Both the position numbers and the translations under genes were made by a program. 64,000 nt of DNA from Bradyrhizobium sp. NFR13 (GTDB lineage: Bacteria > Pseudomonadota > Alphaproteobacteria > Rhizobiales > Xanthobacteraceae), in NCBI RefSeq assembly GCF_900114605.1, contig NZ_FOTP01000003.1:372001-436000 (forward strand), in the 5' to 3' direction. The notes under the pieces are model-generated. The model was not told the origin of the DNA, ran no database searches, and saw only the letters and a list, made by a program, of their open reading frames with translations. Within the stretch, counting starts at the first letter, position 1. Each line of letters opens with the position of its first letter. Below are positions 9,769 through 18,823 of the stretch, piece after piece.

Positions 9769-10077
9769 TCAGTAGTAGCGCGGAATCGGTCCGTTGTGCG
9801 GTGTCTTTCGATCCGACAAATCGAACATCACTTCATCGACATAGCACCACCCCCAACCTTCGGGCGGATCGTAACCTTCGATAATCGGATGCTTCGTGGC
9901 GTGGAAATGCTTGGTCGCGTGCTTGTTCGGGGAATCGTCGCAGCAGCCGACGTGACCGCAGGTCCGGCAGATCCGCAAATGCACCCACATACTGCCCGTC
10001 TTCAGGCATTCCTCGCAGCCGAGTGCGCTCGGTGTCACATCGCGAATGCCGGAAATATGCGTGCAGCCTTTGGGCAT
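9769..10077 (-). CDS. UBP-type zinc finger protein
   Basis: A 102-residue protein that is essentially one UBP (ZnF-UBP) domain: CTH near the start, then CEECL, CRTCGHVGCC and KHFHATKHPI, giving the expected Cys/His ligand series, with a WCYVDE end. In eukaryotes this fold binds ubiquitin C-termini; bacterial single-domain versions have no settled role. It starts 20 bases after the flavoprotein fusion gene ends, so the two are probably co-transcribed. I recall similar pairings in other bacteria. Confidence 0.88.
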   Translation of the reverse strand: MPKGCTHISGIRDVTPSALGCEECLKTGSMWVHLRICRTCGHVGCCDDSPNKHATKHFHATKHPIIEGYDPPEGWGWCYVDEVMFDLSDRKTPHNGPIPRYY

Positions 10078-10097
10078 GACGATCTCCCGTTTTGAGT

Positions 10098-11807
10098 TCA
10101 AAGGCTCGGTGTGGCCGTATCGCCGAGAAAACCATGCAGCGCCGCCACCACCTGGGCGCCCTCGCCGATCGCGCCGCCGACACGTTTCACCGAACCCGAG
10201 CGCACATCACCGACCGCAAAGACGCCGGACACTGACGTCTCCAGCGCTTGCACGCTGCGGCCATTGGTGGGGATGCCGGTGATGATAAAGCCATGACGAT
10301 CGAGAGTGACGCCGCAATCCGCCAGCCATTCGGTGGCCGGATCGGCGCCGACGAACAGGAACAGATTGCGGATGTCGGCGCAGGACTCCTCGCCGGACAG
10401 CCGGCTACGGGTACAGATCCGTTCGAGCCCCGCCTCCTGCGTCCCCTCCAGCGCCACGACTTCGGTGTTGAAGACCAGCTCGATATTCGGTGTCGCCTCG
10501 ATGCGCTCGATCAGATAGCGCGACATGCTGGCGCCGAGGCCGCCGCCGCGGATCACCATATGCACCTTGTTGGCCTGGCTCGCGAGAAACACCGCCGCCT
10601 GACCTGCCGAATTGCCACCGCCGACCAGGTAGATTTCCTGCTCCCTGCAGAGCCGGGCCTCGATCGGAGATGCCCAGTACCAGACGCCGCGACCTTCGAA
10701 ATCGGCGAGCCGCTCGATATCCGGCCGGCGATAGCGTGCGCCCGATGCCACCACGATGGCCTTGGCACGCATGACATCGCCGTCGTCAAGTTCAAGAGCG
10801 AACAGTCCGTCCTTGCGTGAACAGTCCAGCGACTTCACGGCCGCCGGGATCATGATATCGGCGCCGAACTTCTGCGCCTGGTTGAAGGCACGCGCCGTGA
10901 GTGCCATCCCGGAGATGCCGGTGGGGAAACCGAGATAGTTCTCGATCCGCGCGCTGGCACCGGCTTGGCCGCCGAATGACTTGGCATCGCACACCGCGAT
11001 CGACAGGCCTTCCGACGCGCCATACACCGCGGTGGACAGGCCAGCGGGTCCGCTGCCGACGATGGCGACGTCATAGGTCTTGCCCTTGGCGATATGGCTG
11101 ATCATGCCCATCGCGCGAGCGAGTTCGGAAAACGACGGGTTGCGCAGCACCGTGCCGTCGGCCACCACCACCAGCGGCAGATCCTCCGGCGACGGCGTAT
11201 AGCGTGCGATCAGATCCGCGGCGTCCTTGTCCGTTGCGGGATCGAGCAGATGATGCGGATAGCCGTTGCGGCTGAGAAAGCCCTGCAGGCGGATGACATC
11301 GCTGGAATTGGCCGCACCGATGAAAGCCGGACCGCCAGCGCTGCCCTGCAGGAGATTCACCCGACGCAGGATCAGCGCTCGCATGATGCGCTCGCCCAGA
11401 TCTGCTTCCGCGATCAGCAGTGCGCGCAGCCGTTCCGGCGGAATCAGCAGCGTTTCGACATCGCCTTCAGCGTGACCGTCAACCAGCGCGACACGGCCCG
11501 ACAGTTGCGCGATCTCGGCGACGAACTGTCCGGTGCACTGATCGGCAACCGGAGTGATGCGGCCGAAACCGTCGCGCTGGGTGATCGCCACATGTCCGGA
11601 CAACACCACGAACATGCCAGGACCGGGCTTGCCGGTCTCGAACAGGCAATCGCCATCCTTGTAATGCCGGATCTCACCGAAGCGGCGCATCCGCTCGATC
11701 TCTGCCGTCGTCAGCACGGGAAAAGTCTGATCGTGACGCGGCAGTGCCGCCCGCGGTGCATAGACCGGCAGTTCGGCACTGGAGGGGGCCTGGGATTCTG
11801 ATGACAT
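10098..11807 (-). CDS. Cyclic-nucleotide-domain / thioredoxin-reductase-like FAD oxidoreductase fusion
   Basis: A 569-residue fusion. Residues about 35-150 form a cNMP-binding (Crp-like sensor) domain, with no HTH. Residues about 168-235 look like a thioredoxin/glutaredoxin-type domain without a CxxC. From residue 245 a thioredoxin-reductase-like module follows: GSGPAGL for FAD, GGQAGASARIENYLGFP, and GGGNSAGQ for NAD(P). Where true thioredoxin reductases have CxxC, this protein reads YWASPIEARL, so disulfide reductase chemistry is unlikely. It probably senses a nucleotide or redox signal. The zinc-finger gene lies just downstream. Confidence 0.87.
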   Translation of the reverse strand: MSSESQAPSSAELPVYAPRAALPRHDQTFPVLTTAEIERMRRFGEIRHYKDGDCLFETGKPGPGMFVVLSGHVAITQRDGFGRITPVADQCTGQFVAEIAQLSGRVALVDGHAEGDVETLLIPPERLRALLIAEADLGERIMRALILRRVNLLQGSAGGPAFIGAANSSDVIRLQGFLSRNGYPHHLLDPATDKDAADLIARYTPSPEDLPLVVVADGTVLRNPSFSELARAMGMISHIAKGKTYDVAIVGSGPAGLSTAVYGASEGLSIAVCDAKSFGGQAGASARIENYLGFPTGISGMALTARAFNQAQKFGADIMIPAAVKSLDCSRKDGLFALELDDGDVMRAKAIVVASGARYRRPDIERLADFEGRGVWYWASPIEARLCREQEIYLVGGGNSAGQAAVFLASQANKVHMVIRGGGLGASMSRYLIERIEATPNIELVFNTEVVALEGTQEAGLERICTRSRLSGEESCADIRNLFLFVGADPATEWLADCGVTLDRHGFIITGIPTNGRSVQALETSVSGVFAVGDVRSGSVKRVGGAIGEGAQVVAALHGFLGDTATPSL

Positions 11808-11842
11808 TTAAACTCGCATGCTCACGCGGCGGACAGGGGCCA

Positions 11843-12055
11843 TCAATCCCGATCGGGATCGGCGGGTCTTGAACAGAAGTCCTGTATCTTATTGTCATCC
11901 GATGACGGCTCGACTGCGATGGCATCACCCGCCTGACTGGCACGCCCGCGCATTTGCACCTTTCGGCGCTTGAGATTTTCGCGCAGCGCCTGGCGCAGCC
12001 TGTCCTGACGGGCAGTTGCACTTTCCTTGGCGGGTTTGCTCGGCGTATCGGTCAT
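11843..12055 (-). CDS. Small conserved hypothetical protein
   Basis: A 70-residue, highly charged protein. Its basic segment ARQDRLRQALRENLKRRKVQMRGR resembles small conserved proteins of Bradyrhizobium-like genomes, as far as I remember. It has no signal peptide, membrane segment or known domain. The flanks are low-complexity and polar, suggesting a disordered or nucleic-acid-contacting protein. It starts upstream of the flavoprotein fusion on the same strand with a 35-bp gap. Confidence 0.6.
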   Translation of the reverse strand: MTDTPSKPAKESATARQDRLRQALRENLKRRKVQMRGRASQAGDAIAVEPSSDDNKIQDFCSRPADPDRD

Positions 12056-12388
12056 GGGCTGTTATGGTCGATCGCATGGCATACAGACGTGCGCCAGATT
12101 GAATCCTGTGACCCTATACATAACCACCTTCAACGGATCAGGCGAGATATCGACTTCGCAAGGATGATTCAGCCGGCAACGGCTCTTGCAGGCAGTTGGT
12201 GAGGCCATGGGGAACCGGATCGGCCCGCAACTGGCGAAGCTCAAAGCCACTGCAACCGCAACAGGCTGACCACAGCCCATTATAATGATGCATTCGATGT
12301 GTCACCCGCGCTTGCGCCGCCCGTGACCTTGTGGCAAGGATCGCCCCGCTTGGTAGGCGCCCTTGAGGCTGATTCCTGCACCCAGCAT
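12056..12388. other. Intergenic region before tRNA-Thr
   Basis: No coding region or RNA is supported here. It separates the minus-strand small gene from the plus-strand tRNA-Thr and presumably holds the tRNA promoter. I could not pick out a convincing -35/-10 pair. Confidence 0.4.
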
Positions 12389-12463
12389 GCTGCCGTAGCT
12401 CAGTGGTAGAGCACTCCATTGGTAATGGAGAGGTCGACAGTTCAATCCTGTCTGGCAGCACCA
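12389..12463 (+). tRNA. tRNA-Thr (anticodon GGT)
   Basis: The acceptor GCTGCCG pairs with TGGCAGC. The D-arm is TAGCTCAGTGGTAGAGC, the anticodon stem CTCCA/TGGAG encloses loop TTGGTAA (anticodon GGT), the T-arm contains TTCAATC, and CCA is encoded at 12461-12463. All arms of a 75-nt tRNA are present. It marks the change from core genes on the left to catabolic accessory genes on the right. Confidence 0.97.
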
Positions 12464-12946
12464 GCCTCTTTGGGCCCAATCCCCTTGTAATTGCTCATCA
12501 ATTCAAGTCTCGAGGGCGACTTTCGCGACGTCGCAGCTGCGCTCGCGTCTACTACGACAGAACAAAAAATGAACATACGGCGAGCGTGACCCAAATTTGG
12601 GATGCGTCCCGTAGCGACAAATCCGCCTCCCTGCCGAGTTCCAGGAGCGCTTCAGTGACCGGAAGCCCACCGGAGGCGCGCCCCACCATGCGGCTCGCTG
12701 CGCCCCCTCCACCCCTTTGACTAGCAACGGAACCCGGGTGCCAGCCGGGACAAGAGGGATCACCTTTTACCGCCCAGGCGTAACGGCGAAGATGGGCATC
12801 CCCCCTTCAATCGGGCCGAGCTTCGAGCTTCCATTCCGCATGCGAGGTATGAGGCCGGCGCGACTGTGACCTCGACCGCTCTGCTTCAGCGCGAAACGCA
12901 AGGAAGCGAAACGCGTAACAGCCACGATCTATCCAGCCGCGGCATT
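12464..12946. other. Gene-poor stretch downstream of tRNA-Thr
   Basis: About 480 bases without a supportable gene. Short open frames exist on both strands but look non-coding in composition. A CCCGG/CCGGG short inverted repeat is present near 12730. No integrase and no second copy of the tRNA 3' end are visible. Confidence 0.4.
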
Positions 12947-13462
12947 TCAATGAGACAGGGAATGCGCCGCCGAAGATGTATCGCCCCTACCCTGCTTCAC
13001 CAAAGCATTCACGAGGGGCAACTCGGTTGTCGACTTGATCTGCTCCATCGTGAACATCGACGACACGTCGTGCAGGTCAATCTTGGCAATCAACCGCTGA
13101 TAAAGATCGTCATAGGCCCGGATATCCGAGACCACGGCCCGGATCAGATAATCCACGTCACCGCTCAGGCGATAGAAATCGACCACCTCGGGGAAGCTGA
13201 CGACGATTTTCCGGAAACGCTGAACCCACTCCGCGTTATGCTGGTTCGTTCGCACGGCGATGAAAACGCTGACACCCAAATTCAGCTTGTCCGCATCGAG
13301 AAGTGCAACGCGTCGCTTGATGTAGCCAGAGCTTTCGAGCTTCTGGATGCGACGCCAACACGGCGTGGAGCTCAGGCCAACGCGATCAGCCAGGTCCTGC
13401 ATTGAAAGGCTGCTGTCTACCTGGAGTGCCGCCAGAATTTTGCGGTCGAGCTCGTCGAGCAT
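12947..13462 (-). CDS. Lrp/AsnC family transcriptional regulator
   Basis: A 171-residue regulator with the AsnC-type HTH at residues 1-60 (LDELDRKILAALQVDSSLSMQDLADRVGLSSTPCWRRIQKLE) and a RAM ligand domain after it, in which GDVDYLIRAVV is the typical amino-acid-sensing block. These proteins respond to amino acids and often control an adjacent amino-acid or peptide catabolic operon. It lies 224 bp downstream of the large minus-strand operon ending at 13687, which I infer to be its likely target. Confidence 0.92.
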   Translation of the reverse strand: MLDELDRKILAALQVDSSLSMQDLADRVGLSSTPCWRRIQKLESSGYIKRRVALLDADKLNLGVSVFIAVRTNQHNAEWVQRFRKIVVSFPEVVDFYRLSGDVDYLIRAVVSDIRAYDDLYQRLIAKIDLHDVSSMFTMEQIKSTTELPLVNALVKQGRGDTSSAAHSLSH

Positions 13463-13592
13463 AGTGGCCTCCGATGAAAGGTGTACGCAGAATATTTCTG
13501 CCGTTCATTGCCATCGTGACGCAATGCTATTGCGAGATTTGAAAGTTCGCGAGCATAAACAATTGTCACCGCTGCGCATTCGAGCAGCAGGC

Positions 13593-13612
13593 TGGCGTCA
13601 AAAGCGACGCCA
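13593..13612. repeat. Short perfect hairpin between the Lrp gene and the SDR
   Basis: TGGCGTC and GACGCCA are perfect 7-bp arms around a 6-base loop. It lies 75 bp beyond the stop of the SDR that ends the long operon. It has no T-run on either side, so it is at best a factor-dependent terminator or a 3' stabilising structure. Confidence 0.4.
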
Positions 13613-13686
13613 CCGCTAACGCAGCGCCAAGATGAATGCGCCGCCGCGTGTCGTGATATCGGCTCGTTGATTGAACGCGTGGCCTC

Positions 13687-14448
13687 TTAAAGTCGCTGGC
13701 CACCACTGGCATCGATCTGCTGGCCAGTGACCCATCCCGCTTCGTCCGACGCGAGAAAGGCGACGACCCTTGCTATATCGTCGGGTTGCCCGATCCGGCC
13801 GAGCGCGACTGTCTCAGCCACTGCGCGGCTCGCCACCGGATCGCGCGAAACGATGTTCATGTCGGTCGCGGTCGCACCGGGCATCACGGAATTCACCGTG
13901 ATCTGCCGGCCGCCGAGATGAACGGCCAGCAATCGGCTCAGCGCTTCCAGACCCGCTTTGGCCGGCGCGTAGGCCGCCATGGTCGGATAGGCCGAACGCG
14001 TCCCCATCGACGATATATTGATAATGCGGCCGCCGTTGCGCAGGTGCGGCATCAGCGCCTTGATCAGAAAGAATGGCGATTTCAGATTGGTCTGCAGCAG
14101 GAGATCGAAGTCGTCCTCAGAAATATCCTCGATGGTTGCGCGTTTTCCAACGCCGGCGTTGTTGACGAGAATGTCGAATGCAGGACTGCCATGGCGCCCT
14201 GTCAGTTCGGCACCAAGATCCGCGGCCAAGGCGGCTGCGCCACCGCGTTCCGAGAGGTCGGCCTTGATGGCAAAGGCATTGCCACCAGCGGTGGCGATGG
14301 CCGCCACCGTCGCATTCGCGGCATCGACCGAGGCATTGTAATGGACCGCGACTGTTGCGCCGTCTTTCGCCAAGCGAAGTGCGATCGCCTGGCCGATCCC
14401 CCGACTGGCGCCAGTGACCAGCGCGACCTTCCCTGCGAGCCCGCTCAT
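13687..14448 (-). CDS. SDR family oxidoreductase (3-oxoacyl-ACP reductase-like)
   Basis: A 253-residue classical SDR with VTGASRGIGQAIA (NAD(P) loop), LVNNAGVG, the catalytic YAPAK, and VNSVMPG after it. The family reduces or oxidises hydroxy/keto groups, often on acyl thioesters. The ATG overlaps the stop of the acyl-CoA ligase gene (ATGA), so the two are coupled. It is the last gene of the 12-gene operon, which suggests it handles the CoA ester made by that ligase; this is inference. Confidence 0.9.
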   Translation of the reverse strand: MSGLAGKVALVTGASRGIGQAIALRLAKDGATVAVHYNASVDAANATVAAIATAGGNAFAIKADLSERGGAAALAADLGAELTGRHGSPAFDILVNNAGVGKRATIEDISEDDFDLLLQTNLKSPFFLIKALMPHLRNGGRIINISSMGTRSAYPTMAAYAPAKAGLEALSRLLAVHLGGRQITVNSVMPGATATDMNIVSRDPVASRAVAETVALGRIGQPDDIARVVAFLASDEAGWVTGQQIDASGGQRL

Positions 14449-15953
14449 GCGGACCAGCCGTGGCTGGCTTCCAGGCTCCGCGCCCGATCGATCAACGCCT
14501 TGCGATCGATCTTGTTGGTGCCCGCCCAAGGCAGCTCGTGGACGAACTCAACCCGCCGCGGATGCTGATATGCCGGACCATTGGCGATGGCGAACTGACG
14601 AATATCGTCGAAGCTCGGCGTGGGCTGCTCGCGCGTGACGATAAAGGCGACCGGCACCTGACTACGCTCTTCGTCGGGCAACGGCACCACCGCGGCCTGC
14701 TGGACCTGCGGGTGACGCTCCAACAGCTTCTCGACTTCGCCCGGATAAATGTTCTCGCCGGAGCAGACGAACATGTCATCGGCACGGCCAACGAAGAAAT
14801 AGAATCCGTTGGCATCGCGTCGCATCACGTCGCCGCTGTAGTACCAGCCATCGGTCAGCACCTTGACGGTCTGTTGCGGCAGATTGTGATAGTGGTCCAG
14901 CACCGCGGGATTGCGCATCAACAGCACGCCTTCGTTCTCGGTGCCGTTGACGAGCCGGACATCCTCCAGACGGATCGGATAGCCCAGGCCTAATGGCGGC
15001 GTCGGAATCTTGTCGGGATGCGGACCGAACACAGCCGGCCCTGCTTCCGTGGTACCATAGCCCATCGTCATCACGACGTTGGGCAGCGCCTGCTTGATCC
15101 TGTCCCACAGACCCATGGTCATTGGCGCCGATCCAAGCATCAGGCGACGAACCGAGGTGATATCATTCTTCGCCAGCAGTTCCGTTTCCTTGACGACACG
15201 GGCCCACATGGTGGGAACGGCCGTGGCAGCGGTCACCTTGTACTTGGCGATTGCCTCGATATAGCTGCGGGTCTCGAACGACGGCAATATTACGACCGAC
15301 GCATTCTGAGCGAAGATCGTCTTGATGGCGAACAGGCCGTTCATGTGAAACAGCGGCTGCGCGATGATGTAGCGATCATCCGGGTTGAGCGCGCCGCTGG
15401 TCCGCGTCGAGATCGCCCAGAGTTGTCCGTAATGCGATAGCGGTACGCCTTTGGGCCGGCCGGTGGAGCCGGACGTATAGAGCATCTGCCCGACCTCCTC
15501 CCGCGTGGTTTCGACCGCTGTAAACGAGGCGGGCTTGATCGTCGCGAAAAAGCCCTCCGGGCCGTTGTCGTCGAAATTGATGACCGGAATGCCGTCGCGC
15601 ACCATCGGCCGGTTGGCATTATCGACGAACGCGAGCGCGATCTTCGCGTCATCCATCACAAAATCGACCGTGTCGCGCGCAGCCTTGATATTGACTGGAA
15701 CAGCAATGCATCCGGCGCGCATGATGCCGAAATAGCACATGATGTATTCGGCGCGGTTAAGCGACAGAATCGCGATATGTGTGCCGCGCTTGTAACCGTT
15801 ATCGACCAGATACCTCGCGACCCCGTTTGCCATGTCGTCGATTTGACGGTGCGTATAGTGCCTGGGGTGCGCGGGATCGATCAGATCGATGACCGCCTCA
15901 CGATCAAGGTCACCGCTGCGATCGATCAGGTCGCCGAGATTGTTCCACCGCAT
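14445..15953 (-). CDS. AMP-binding acyl-CoA ligase
   Basis: A 502-residue ANL-superfamily ligase that activates a carboxylic acid as acyl-AMP and transfers it to CoA. The P-loop-like LYTSGSTGRPKGVP, the TTEAGPAVFGPH block, GDVMRRDANGFYFFVGRADDMFVCSGENIYPGEVE and the C-terminal catalytic-lysine region AGTNKIDRKAL are all intact. Length and motifs fit medium-chain or aryl acid ligases; the acid is unknown. It follows the ABC ATPase gene by 24 bases in the same operon. Confidence 0.92.
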   Translation of the reverse strand: MRWNNLGDLIDRSGDLDREAVIDLIDPAHPRHYTHRQIDDMANGVARYLVDNGYKRGTHIAILSLNRAEYIMCYFGIMRAGCIAVPVNIKAARDTVDFVMDDAKIALAFVDNANRPMVRDGIPVINFDDNGPEGFFATIKPASFTAVETTREEVGQMLYTSGSTGRPKGVPLSHYGQLWAISTRTSGALNPDDRYIIAQPLFHMNGLFAIKTIFAQNASVVILPSFETRSYIEAIAKYKVTAATAVPTMWARVVKETELLAKNDITSVRRLMLGSAPMTMGLWDRIKQALPNVVMTMGYGTTEAGPAVFGPHPDKIPTPPLGLGYPIRLEDVRLVNGTENEGVLLMRNPAVLDHYHNLPQQTVKVLTDGWYYSGDVMRRDANGFYFFVGRADDMFVCSGENIYPGEVEKLLERHPQVQQAAVVPLPDEERSQVPVAFIVTREQPTPSFDDIRQFAIANGPAYQHPRRVEFVHELPWAGTNKIDRKALIDRARSLEASHGWSA

Positions 15954-15977
15954 TGGCTATGCTCCACTTCTGAGAAT

Positions 15978-16967
15978 TCAATTAGCCACTCGCGCGACAC
16001 GCGGCAGCGCCGCAGGTTGTTTGAGCAGATCGTAATGACAGGCCACTCTGCGGCCACCGGAGACATCGCGCAGGATCGGTCGCTCTTCGCGGCAAAGCGC
16101 CTGTGCATAGGGGCAGCGCGTGCTGAAGCTGCAGCCCGGCGGCGGATTGAGCGGGCTCGGCAACTCGCCCTGCAGCACACTGCGGGCTTGGCTCCGTGCG
16201 GCACGCGGATCGGCGATCGGCGCCGCGGCGAGCAAGGCCTCCGTATAAGGATGCGCCGGTCTATCCCAGACATCCTCGCTGCGGCCTGTCTCTACGATGC
16301 GACCGAGATACATCACGATCAGCCGATCTGAAATATGCTCGACGACGGAAAGATCGTGCGAGATGAACAGATACGACACACCCGTCGCCTGCTGCAGGTC
16401 CTCAAGCAGATTGATGACTTGCGCACGCACCGAAACGTCCAGCGCCGAGACCGGCTCATCGCAGATGATAACCTTCGGTTTAAGCGCGAGCGCCCGGGCA
16501 ATGCCGAGGCGCTGACGCTGGCCGCCGGAGAACTCGTGTGGATAGCGTCGCATCGCCTCAGCCGGCAGACCCACCTGCCCCAACAGCTCAATGACACGAT
16601 CCTTGATATCGCGGCGCGACCAGCCGGCGACGCTGAGCGGTTGACCTACGATGGTGCCGACGTCGTGGCGTGGATTGAGAGACCCATAGGGATCCTGAAA
16701 GATCATCTGCATCGATTTTCGCGAGGCCTTCAGCGCGCCGGCCTGCATCCGCGTGACATCGTCACCATCAAGGAAGACGCGTCCATCGGATGTCGGCACG
16801 AGGCGCATGATCGCCTTGCCGAGGGTGGACTTTCCGCAACCGGATTCCCCGACCAGACCTACGGTCTCGCCGGGCTCGAGGTCGAAACTCACATCGTCGA
16901 CCGCCCGCACAACGCCCTGTGCACTCTGATATTGGACGCAGAGACTAAGCACCGATAACAGCGGCAT
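15978..16967 (-). CDS. Oligopeptide-type ABC transporter ATP-binding protein (OppF-like)
   Basis: A 329-residue ATPase with Walker [10 protein letters not shown], signature FSGGQRQRLGIARAL, Walker B VIICDEPVSALDVS, and the C-terminal oligo/dipeptide domain including CSFSTRCPYAQALC. It energises import with its partner OppD-like ATPase. The start MPLLSVLSL lies 22 bases inside the end of the partner gene, showing tight coupling. The leading in-frame sequence upstream lacks family character. Confidence 0.93.
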   Translation of the reverse strand: MPLLSVLSLCVQYQSAQGVVRAVDDVSFDLEPGETVGLVGESGCGKSTLGKAIMRLVPTSDGRVFLDGDDVTRMQAGALKASRKSMQMIFQDPYGSLNPRHDVGTIVGQPLSVAGWSRRDIKDRVIELLGQVGLPAEAMRRYPHEFSGGQRQRLGIARALALKPKVIICDEPVSALDVSVRAQVINLLEDLQQATGVSYLFISHDLSVVEHISDRLIVMYLGRIVETGRSEDVWDRPAHPYTEALLAAAPIADPRAARSQARSVLQGELPSPLNPPPGCSFSTRCPYAQALCREERPILRDVSGGRRVACHYDLLKQPAALPRVARVAN

Positions 16968-17973
16968 CGCGCGATAACTCCTTCTCGGCAGCAAAACAGG
17001 CGGCAGAACGGTGCGGCAACAACGGCGCCAACTGCGGCCGCTCGGCGCGGCAGCGATCGAACACATCGGGACAACGGTTCTGGAAGGCGCAGCCTTTCGG
17101 CAGATCTGATAGGGCCGGTACGTTGCCGGCGATTTCGACTAGGCGGCCGCCACGACGGCGCTGCGCCGATGGCGTCGCGCCGAGCAGGCCCCGCGTGTAG
17201 CGATGTAGCGGCCGCTCGAACAACGCTTCAACTGGCGCATCCTCAACCTTGCGGCCGGCATACATCACGGCCACACGGTCAGCGATCTCGGCAACCACGC
17301 CGAGGTCGTGGGTGATGATGATGAGCCCCATGTCGGAACTGGACTGCAACTCCTTCATCAGCTCGATGATCTGCGCCTGGATGGTAACGTCGAGCGCCGT
17401 GGTCGGCTCATCTGCGATCAGGAGCTTCGGCCCGCATGCAATCGCCATGGCGATCATCACGCGCTGGCTCATGCCACCGGACATCTGGTGTGGATAGTCG
17501 TTGAGACGGCGCTCGGCGTCGGGAATACGGACGCGGCGCAGCAGCTCGACGGCACGGTTATGGGCTTCGGCGCGCGATACATCAGTATGCCGCCGGATTG
17601 CCTCAACGAGCTGGTCTCCAACCGTGACGACAGGATTCAGTGACGTCATCGGATCCTGGAAGATCATCGAGATGTCCTTGCCGCGCACGCGCTGCATCTC
17701 GCGCTCGGACAGGGATGCGAGATCACGTCCCATGAAACGCACCTGACCACTGACGATCTTGGCCGGTGGCCACGGCAGCAGCCGCATGATGGCCAGTGCG
17801 GTCAGCGACTTGCCGCAGCCGGACTCGCCGACGATCGCCAGGGTCTCGCCGGCCGAGACTGTCAACGACAGTCCATCAACCGCGGGCAATACGCCGCGCC
17901 GCGTGAACAGCGAGACCGAGAGATCCTGAAGCGACAAAATCGGCATCTGATCCGCAAGGACTGGATCGGCCAT
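16945..17973 (-). CDS. Oligopeptide-type ABC transporter ATP-binding protein (OppD-like)
   Basis: A 342-residue ATPase with Walker [10 protein letters not shown], the Q-loop [13 protein letters not shown], signature [14 protein letters not shown], Walker [15 protein letters not shown] and the C-terminal GCAFQNRCP of the peptide subfamily. The start MADPVLADQ begins one base after the permease stop. It forms a heterodimeric ATPase with the following OppF-like protein. Confidence 0.93.
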   Translation of the reverse strand: MADPVLADQMPILSLQDLSVSLFTRRGVLPAVDGLSLTVSAGETLAIVGESGCGKSLTALAIMRLLPWPPAKIVSGQVRFMGRDLASLSEREMQRVRGKDISMIFQDPMTSLNPVVTVGDQLVEAIRRHTDVSRAEAHNRAVELLRRVRIPDAERRLNDYPHQMSGGMSQRVMIAMAIACGPKLLIADEPTTALDVTIQAQIIELMKELQSSSDMGLIIITHDLGVVAEIADRVAVMYAGRKVEDAPVEALFERPLHRYTRGLLGATPSAQRRRGGRLVEIAGNVPALSDLPKGCAFQNRCPDVFDRCRAERPQLAPLLPHRSAACFAAEKELSRDAAVIGA

Positions 17974-17974
17974 G

Positions 17975-18820
17975 TCAGCGATCCCGAAGCTTGGGGTTGA
18001 GCGCATCGTTCAGCCCGTCGCCCACCAGATTGAGCGCAAGCACTGTCAGCATGATTGCCAATCCAGGCACTGCGCAGATGTACCAGGAGGTGCGAATGAG
18101 GGTGCGACCGTCACCGATCAATTGGCCCCAACTCGTCACGTTGGGATCGCCAAGACCGAGAAACGCCACTGCCGACTCGAACAACACGGCACCAGCGATC
18201 ACCAGCGACGACAGCACGATGACCGGCGGCAATGCATTCGGCAGGATTTCGCCGAACATGATGCGCAGACTGCCCATGCCCATCGACCGACAGGCTTGCA
18301 CGAATTCACGATCGCGCAGCGACATGAATTCAGCACGCGTCATGCGCGCGATCGGCGTCCAGGTCACTACACCCACGGCGATGGTGACATATTCGATCTT
18401 CTGCCCGAGAATCGAAACAATGGTCAGCACGAAGATCAGGTTCGGGATGGTCTGGAACAATTCGGTCAGGCGCATCAACAGCTCGTCGACCCAACCGCCG
18501 ACATAAGCCGCAGTGGCGCCAACGGTGATGCCGATGATGGTGGCGGTCAGGCTGGCGCAGAGGCCGATCAGCAGCGTGGTGCGGGCACCGTGGGCGATCA
18601 TCGCTGCAATGTCGCGGCCCAGAGAATCCGTGCCGAGCGGATAACGCGACGACATGAAGGGCCAGATCTCCGGCCGCCCGACAATACGAAGCGGGTTACG
18701 CGGGAACCACCATGGCGCGGCAATAGCAACACCGACGACGACCAGAACGAGAAACAGCCCGACCAACGCCGCACGGTTGCGGGCGAAGCGCCGGACGAAG
18801 TCGAAGAACAATGTCAGCAT
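17975..18820 (-). CDS. Oligopeptide-type ABC transporter permease (OppC-like)
   Basis: A 281-residue inner-membrane permease with an N-terminal segment after FVRRFARNRAALVGL, then the PLGTDSLGRDIAAMIAHGARTTLLIGL block diagnostic for DppC/OppC, further membrane helices, and the EAA-like loop EFVQACRSMGMGSLRIMFGEILPNA. It sits between the OppB-like permease (3 bp) and the OppD-like ATPase (1 bp). Confidence 0.93.
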   Translation of the reverse strand: MLTLFFDFVRRFARNRAALVGLFLVLVVVGVAIAAPWWFPRNPLRIVGRPEIWPFMSSRYPLGTDSLGRDIAAMIAHGARTTLLIGLCASLTATIIGITVGATAAYVGGWVDELLMRLTELFQTIPNLIFVLTIVSILGQKIEYVTIAVGVVTWTPIARMTRAEFMSLRDREFVQACRSMGMGSLRIMFGEILPNALPPVIVLSSLVIAGAVLFESAVAFLGLGDPNVTSWGQLIGDGRTLIRTSWYICAVPGLAIMLTVLALNLVGDGLNDALNPKLRDR

Positions 18821-18823
18821 GAC

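Noticed and set aside
12403-12763. Small open frames over and after tRNA-Thr on both strands
   Set aside because: They include the tRNA itself and lack ribosome sites or any recognisable family.
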